Assembly (NCBI RefSeq): GCF_004360145.1
Contig: NZ_ML178716.1
Location: 1-64,000, forward strand
Origin: Aliiroseovarius marinus
GTDB lineage: Bacteria > Pseudomonadota > Alphaproteobacteria > Rhodobacterales > Rhodobacteraceae
Direction: 5' to 3'
Length of the DNA: 64,000 nucleotides
Below the pieces are notes generated by a model, which saw only the letters and a program-made list of their open reading frames with translations, ran no database searches and had not been told where the DNA came from. The position numbers were made by a program, and so were the translations under genes. Numbering within the stretch: position 1 is the stretch's first letter; every line of letters starts with the position of its first letter. Positions 59,985 through 64,000 of this stretch are shown here, in pieces.

Positions 59985-62060
59985 ATGTCGTCAACCGAAG
60001 CCAAACCCACCCCCGGGGAAGAGGATCAGCTCTTCCGGCTCCTGCGCCAATTGGATACGGCGCCGGAAGCATCGCAGCGCGCGCTCGCGTCCGCCATTGG
60101 GGTGTCCCTGGGGCGGCTGAACGCGCTTCTGCGCGCGGCGGTCGATGCCGGGCTGATCACGATCAGCGAGCGCGATGGCTCCGACAAGCGCCAGCGGTTT
60201 GCCTATTCGCTGACCGCACGCGGCGCATCCGAGAAGGTGCGGCTCACAGACATTTTTTTGAACCGCAAGCTTGCCGAATATGACGCATTGCACGCGGAAC
60301 TAACCGGTACAACCAGCGGCCTGGTTCCGCTTAAACACAGGACCAATCTTATGGAACACAACCTTGCTCCGATCCCCGAGCTCTATGTCAGCCATGAAAG
60401 CGCGCAGAAACTGAAAGTTGAAGCTGCGGATCTGACCAGCCACGACCTGACCCCGCGCCAGATCTGTGACCTTGAGCTTCTGATGAACGGCGGCTTCAAC
60501 CCGCTGAAAGGCTTCCTGACCGAGGAAGACTATAACGGCGTTGTGGAAAACATGCGTCTGGCCGATGGCCAACTGTGGCCGATGCCGATCACGCTGGACG
60601 TGTCGGAAGACTTCGCCGCCTCGATCGAGCTGGGTCAGGACATCGCCCTGCGCGACCAAGAAGGCGTCATTCTGGCCACCATGACCGTGACCGACCGCTG
60701 GGAGCCGAACAAGGCCCGTGAAGCCGAGAAGGTCTTTGGCGCCGATGACGACGCCCACCCGGCGGTGAACTATCTGCACAATCAGGCTGGCAAGATCTAT
60801 CTGGGTGGCCCGGTTGTCGGCATCCAGCAGCCCGTCCATTATGATTTCCGCGCCCGTCGCGACACCCCGAACGAGCTGCGCGCCTATTTCCGCAAGCTGG
60901 GTTGGCGCAAGATCGTGGCCTTCCAGACCCGCAACCCGCTGCACCGCGCGCACCAGGAACTGACCTTCCGCGCCGCGAAAGAGGCGCAGGCCAACCTGCT
61001 GATCCACCCGGTTGTCGGCATGACCAAACCCGGCGACGTGGACCACTTCACCCGCGTGCGCTGCTACGAAGCCGTGCTGGACAAATACCCGGCATCGACC
61101 ACCAGCATGTCGCTTCTGAACCTGGCCATGCGTATGGCCGGCCCGCGTGAAGCTGTGTGGCACGGTCTGATCCGCAAGAACCACGGCTGCACCCACTTCA
61201 TCGTTGGTCGCGACCACGCTGGCCCCGGCAAGAACTCGGCTGGTGAAGACTTCTATGGCCCCTATGACGCACAGGATCTGTTCCGCGAGCATCAGGCCGA
61301 GATCGGCATCGAAATGGTCGACTTCAAGCACATGGTCTATGTGCAGGAACGCGCCCAATACGAACCGAATGACGAGATCAAGGATCGCGACAACGTCACC
61401 ATCCTGAACATCTCGGGCACCGAACTGCGCCGCCGCCTGTCGGAAGGTCTGGAGATCCCCGAGTGGTTCTCGTTCCCTGAAGTGGTCAAAGAGCTGCGCC
61501 GCACCAAGCCGCCGCGTTCGAAGCAGGGCTTCACCGTGTTCTTCACCGGCTTCTCGGGCTCGGGCAAGTCAACCATCGCCAACGCGCTGATGGTGAAACT
61601 GATGGAACAGGGCGGCCGCCCCGTGACACTGCTGGATGGTGACATCGTGCGTAAAAACTTGTCGAGCGAGCTTGGCTTCTCGAAAGAGCACCGCGACCTG
61701 AACATCCGCCGCATTGGCTACGTGGCCTCGGAGATCACCAAGAACGGTGGTATCGCGATCTGCGCGCCCATCGCGCCCTACGCCACCACCCGCCGCGCCG
61801 TGCGCGAGGATATCGAACAGTTCGGTGCGTTTGTGGAAGTGCACGTCGCAACCTCGATCGAGGAATGCGAACGCCGCGACCGCAAGGGTCTGTATAAACT
61901 GGCCCGCGAAGGCAAGATCAAAGAGTTCACCGGCATCTCGGACCCCTATGACGTGCCGGTTAACCCGGAACTGTCGGTCGAGACCGAGAACGTCGACGTC
62001 GACAACTGCGCCCACCAGGTTCTGTTGAAACTGGAAAGCATGGGTCTGGTGAAAGCCTGA
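59985..62060 (+). CDS. Winged-helix + ATP sulfurylase + APS kinase (sat-cysC)
   Basis: A single 691-codon frame. Residues about 10-108 match the MarR-like EPS-associated winged-helix family (LFRLLRQLDTAPEASQRALA, SLGRLNALLRAAVDAGLI). From residue 123 a complete ATP sulfurylase follows (QTRNPLHRAHQE, GRDHAGPG), then an APS kinase (P-loop GFSGSGKST near 522). The enzymes turn sulfate into PAPS. An ATG at 60351, after CAGGA and at the natural sulfurylase start, may begin a separate enzyme. If so, the regulator simply lacks its own stop. Fusion or nested start cannot be told apart here. Confidence 0.85.
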   Translation: MSSTEAKPTPGEEDQLFRLLRQLDTAPEASQRALASAIGVSLGRLNALLRAAVDAGLITISERDGSDKRQRFAYSLTARGASEKVRLTDIFLNRKLAEYDALHAELTGTTSGLVPLKHRTNLMEHNLAPIPELYVSHESAQKLKVEAADLTSHDLTPRQICDLELLMNGGFNPLKGFLTEEDYNGVVENMRLADGQLWPMPITLDVSEDFAASIELGQDIALRDQEGVILATMTVTDRWEPNKAREAEKVFGADDDAHPAVNYLHNQAGKIYLGGPVVGIQQPVHYDFRARRDTPNELRAYFRKLGWRKIVAFQTRNPLHRAHQELTFRAAKEAQANLLIHPVVGMTKPGDVDHFTRVRCYEAVLDKYPASTTSMSLLNLAMRMAGPREAVWHGLIRKNHGCTHFIVGRDHAGPGKNSAGEDFYGPYDAQDLFREHQAEIGIEMVDFKHMVYVQERAQYEPNDEIKDRDNVTILNISGTELRRRLSEGLEIPEWFSFPEVVKELRRTKPPRSKQGFTVFFTGFSGSGKSTIANALMVKLMEQGGRPVTLLDGDIVRKNLSSELGFSKEHRDLNIRRIGYVASEITKNGGIAICAPIAPYATTRRAVREDIEQFGAFVEVHVATSIEECERRDRKGLYKLAREGKIKEFTGISDPYDVPVNPELSVETENVDVDNCAHQVLLKLESMGLVKA

Positions 62061-62081
62061 TCACAAACACATCCAAAGAAA

Positions 62082-62108
62082 AGCCCGGCCATTGCGCCGG
62101 GCTTTTTG
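62082..62108 (+). terminator. Terminator after sat-cysC
   Basis: AGCCCGGC and GCCGGGCT form a perfect 8-bp stem with a 6-base loop, followed by TTTT, 22 bp after the stop codon. Confidence 0.9.
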
Positions 62109-62188
62109 TTGTGGGGCTTTGCCCCCGCGTGAAGGCCGTTTGGCCTTCACACTCCCCCAGGATATTTGGGGCAAGAAAATGAGGGGCG

Positions 62189-63295
62189 CTAGGTGCTCAG
62201 CCCATCCGGCATTGGGTTCCAGTCGAAATAGGCTTTGACGATCCCGTGGTCAGACGCGCCCAGTTCCTCTTCAAAGCTCTCGCGGTTCAGGTGGTCGTTG
62301 ATCACCTCCATCTCGCGGAAGGACCACAGGCGCTTGCGCGAGTGGTCGTAGAATTCCTCGCTGACCAGAATATGGTCGAGGCTTTCGCGCTTATGCTTGT
62401 AAACATGGGTGTAATAGACATGCCGCATGGATCGGTATTGTTGCAGCCGTTCGACGGAATAGAGGCCCTTATCGGAGGTCAGCCCCGCGCGGCTTTTCTG
62501 CACCATGCGATAGGTCGGTTGGTCCGAAATCAGCTCGTTCGTCACCGACATTGTGTCGTCGTTCAGGTCACCCATCACGATGGTGGGCGAGATGTCGTCT
62601 TCGTCTTCGGACTTCATCCAACCATCCAGAAGCACCCGCAGCGCACCGGCCTCCATCACGCGGCGGATATGGGCCAGTGACGATTTCGCGTGTTTGGCGT
62701 GGTGTTGCAGGATCAGGGGTTGCGGCTGCGCGAAGGACACGCGGGCCGGGCCTTTGGATTTCAGATGCGCCACCACCACGCGCACTTCGGGCGGCTTGGG
62801 GCCAGTGCCTTCGGGCTGGATCCGCGCCACCAGCAAGGGCCGCGAGAATTTGTTGATGGTGATGGTGACCTCTTCTTCGGCCCCAGCAGTCTCGCGCACC
62901 TTGTCGAACCGGAACTGCGGCGGGAAATCCGCGTGCCAGCCGCCATCGACCAGCTGCGCGTTGCCGTCCCGATCCTTGCGCACCGCCAAAGCAACCTGAG
63001 GCCGCCCCCGCCCCGGCGCGTCCCGCGCCACGAGGTCATAGTCATTGGTCAGCCCCGCCTCGGCGAAACATTCGCGTAAGGCGACAACGGACCAGAGCTC
63101 CTGAAAGGCGATGATTTCGGCGTCGACCTCTTTCAGGCGCGCGGCAGTCCACTTGATCTTGCGCTGGTAATGGGCGCGGCCTTCGGCGTCGTCCTCGATA
63201 TGCGGACGGTTGGAATAGGTAATCCCGCCGGGAACCTGTAGATTGAAAAGATTGATCGTCGCGAAGCTTAAATCGCGCATATTCGCACGGGCCAT
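62189..63295 (-). CDS. Endonuclease/exonuclease/phosphatase family protein
   Basis: A 368-residue protein of the DNase I-like metal-dependent hydrolase superfamily. Catalytic segments are IIAFQELW (metal-binding Glu), VVVAHLKSKG, TIVMGDLNDD and a terminal ASDHGIVKAYFDW with the paired Asp-His. The substrate (DNA, RNA, phospholipid or phosphate ester) cannot be deduced. There is no signal peptide, so it is cytoplasmic. AGGAGG precedes the start. Confidence 0.85.
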   Translation of the reverse strand: MARANMRDLSFATINLFNLQVPGGITYSNRPHIEDDAEGRAHYQRKIKWTAARLKEVDAEIIAFQELWSVVALRECFAEAGLTNDYDLVARDAPGRGRPQVALAVRKDRDGNAQLVDGGWHADFPPQFRFDKVRETAGAEEEVTITINKFSRPLLVARIQPEGTGPKPPEVRVVVAHLKSKGPARVSFAQPQPLILQHHAKHAKSSLAHIRRVMEAGALRVLLDGWMKSEDEDDISPTIVMGDLNDDTMSVTNELISDQPTYRMVQKSRAGLTSDKGLYSVERLQQYRSMRHVYYTHVYKHKRESLDHILVSEEFYDHSRKRLWSFREMEVINDHLNRESFEEELGASDHGIVKAYFDWNPMPDGLST

Positions 63296-63382
63296 GGCAA
63301 AGTCCTCCTGAAATCAACTTCAGGAAGAATAGCATGATTCTATGCGATTGCATGACAGGGGGAGAGGTTCGCCCTTTTTGAC

Positions 63383-63796
63383 CTAGGCTTTGTTGATCGT
63401 GATGGTCTGCACCACAGTCTCTGGCTCGGCCCGTTCAAGATCGATATGCAGAAGCCCGTTTTCGGTTTTGGCGCCCACAACCTCGACCCCTTCGGCCAGC
63501 ACGAAGCTTTTCATGAACTGGCGCGATGCGATGCCCCGGTGCAGGTACACCCGGCCTTCATGTGTGTCGCCCTGCGATCCGCGGATCACCAGCTTGGCGT
63601 TCTCGACCGTGATCGACAGATCGTCATCCGCAAACCCAGCCACGGCCAGCGTGATCCGATAGGCCCGGTCCGAGACCTGTTCGATATTGAAGGGGGGATA
63701 GCCGTCCTTGCCGGATTTCGCGGCCTGTTCGACCATGCGCTCTAGCTGTTCAAAGCCCAACAGAAAGGGATGCGTTCCCAAGCTTACTTTTGTCAT
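63383..63796 (-). CDS. Small heat-shock protein (Hsp20/IbpA family)
   Basis: A 137-residue alpha-crystallin-type chaperone. The N-terminus (THPFLLGFEQLERMVE) and core (YPPFNIEQVSDRAYRITLAV, RGIASRQFMKSF) are typical of IbpA-class proteins, which bind unfolding proteins during heat stress. The C-terminal anchor motif IxI appears as TITI. The start at 63796 has AAGGACG upstream. A heat-shock promoter lies 60 bp upstream. Confidence 0.92.
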   Translation of the reverse strand: MTKVSLGTHPFLLGFEQLERMVEQAAKSGKDGYPPFNIEQVSDRAYRITLAVAGFADDDLSITVENAKLVIRGSQGDTHEGRVYLHRGIASRQFMKSFVLAEGVEVVGAKTENGLLHIDLERAEPETVVQTITINKA

Positions 63797-63856
63797 CGAC
63801 ACGTCCTTGAATAAGCGACACGTTTGATATGGCCCCCGCAGGCGACCACATCTTGA

Positions 63857-63885
63857 ATATGGGTGTCCCTCCAATCAGTTGCAAG
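63857..63885 (-). promoter_or_regulatory. Sigma-32 type heat-shock promoter of hsp20
   Basis: Reading leftward, CTTGCAA (63879-63885) and CCCATAT (63857-63863) are separated by 15 bp. This closely matches the RpoH consensus. The predicted leader of about 50 bases is GC-rich. No convincing ROSE-type thermometer pairing with the ribosome site was found. Confidence 0.65.
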
Positions 63886-63956
63886 GCGGCTTTTGCTTGG
63901 CGACCCCCCCCGGCAGACGTTATGGTCAGGCAACCACTCACGAGACTGACTCGCAC

Positions 63957-64000
63957 ATGAGCAATGCCAAAGAAATGAAGACCGACGACGTGCTCCGCGT
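63957..64000 (+). CDS. 5' end of a gene truncated by the window
   Basis: An ATG at 63957 opens a frame that reads MSNAKEMKTDDVLR and runs off the window edge. Its start is divergent from hsp20. Fourteen residues are too few to identify the product. Confidence 0.45.
   Translation, partial: MSNAKEMKTDDVLR

Noticed and set aside
60294-60330. Inverted repeat GCGGAAC/GTTCCGC inside the sat-cysC frame as a terminator
   Set aside because: The arms are 23 bases apart with no T-run and lie within an open frame. It could be chance, or a site near the internal start.
63797-63856. ROSE-type RNA thermometer in the hsp20 leader
   Set aside because: No convincing complementarity to the AAGGAC ribosome site with the typical ROSE bulge was found by eye.

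Overview
The window is about 64 kb of GC-rich chromosome from an alphaproteobacterium, most likely a marine-type Rhodobacterales (Roseobacter group). The evidence is a Rhodobacter-type phosphatidylcholine operon, the membrane-bound urate hydroxylase PuuD, a complete beta-hydroxyaspartate cycle operon, a TRAP transporter, the ubiK/lgt/midA/pgeF neighbourhood and alphaproteobacterial codon use. It has one tRNA, no rRNA, no CRISPR array and no phage. Mobile DNA is limited to decayed IS6-family remnants.

Layout. 0-3.4 kb: a LysR regulator, an IS6 remnant and the convergent operon psd-pssA-pmtA (phosphatidylserine to phosphatidylethanolamine to phosphatidylcholine). 3.5-13.3 kb: an AraC regulator divergent from an ATP-dependent hydantoinase (hyuB-hyuA) and a branched-chain-amino-acid-type ABC importer, with four exact-period 22-bp tandem repeats between them. 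13.6-28.7 kb: purine catabolism (puuD, uraH, puuE-uraD fusion, allA, two nucleobase permeases, guaD, xdhABC and two paralogous LysR regulators). 28.7-35 kb: bhcABCD with the divergent IclR regulator bhcR, then ureidoglycine aminohydrolase. 35-42.9 kb: a GntR-controlled set made of a Gfo/Idh/MocA dehydrogenase, flavin monooxygenase, aldo-keto reductase, flavin reductase and TRAP transporter, resembling an oxidative sulfosugar (sulfo-SMO) module. 43-46.8 kb: a Sel1 protein, a di-haem peroxidase, DUF2218 and a graveyard of IS6 and truncated genes beside tRNA-Gln. 47-50.2 kb: kdsA and capsule export genes. 50.4-64 kb: nhaA with a structured leader, a metal-type permease with an ArsR regulator, then housekeeping genes (uracil-DNA glycosylase, sseB, ubiK, lgt, midA, pgeF, lrp, trxB, sat-cysC, a nuclease-family protein and hsp20).

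How the genes work together. Guanine and xanthine are oxidised to urate by GuaD and XdhABC. PuuD, UraH and PuuE-UraD take urate to allantoate. After an allantoate amidohydrolase step that is not encoded here, the ureidoglycine aminohydrolase and AllA release glyoxylate. The adjacent BhcABCD enzymes turn glyoxylate into oxaloacetate, so nitrogen scavenging from purines is physically coupled to assimilation of the carbon. The hydantoinase/ABC operon next door could feed the same route, because allantoin is itself a hydantoin. This last link is inference.

Limits. Functions are assigned by reading motifs, gene order and remembered family features. No search was run, and substrate assignments for the transporters, the hydantoinase and the monooxygenase module are hypotheses.
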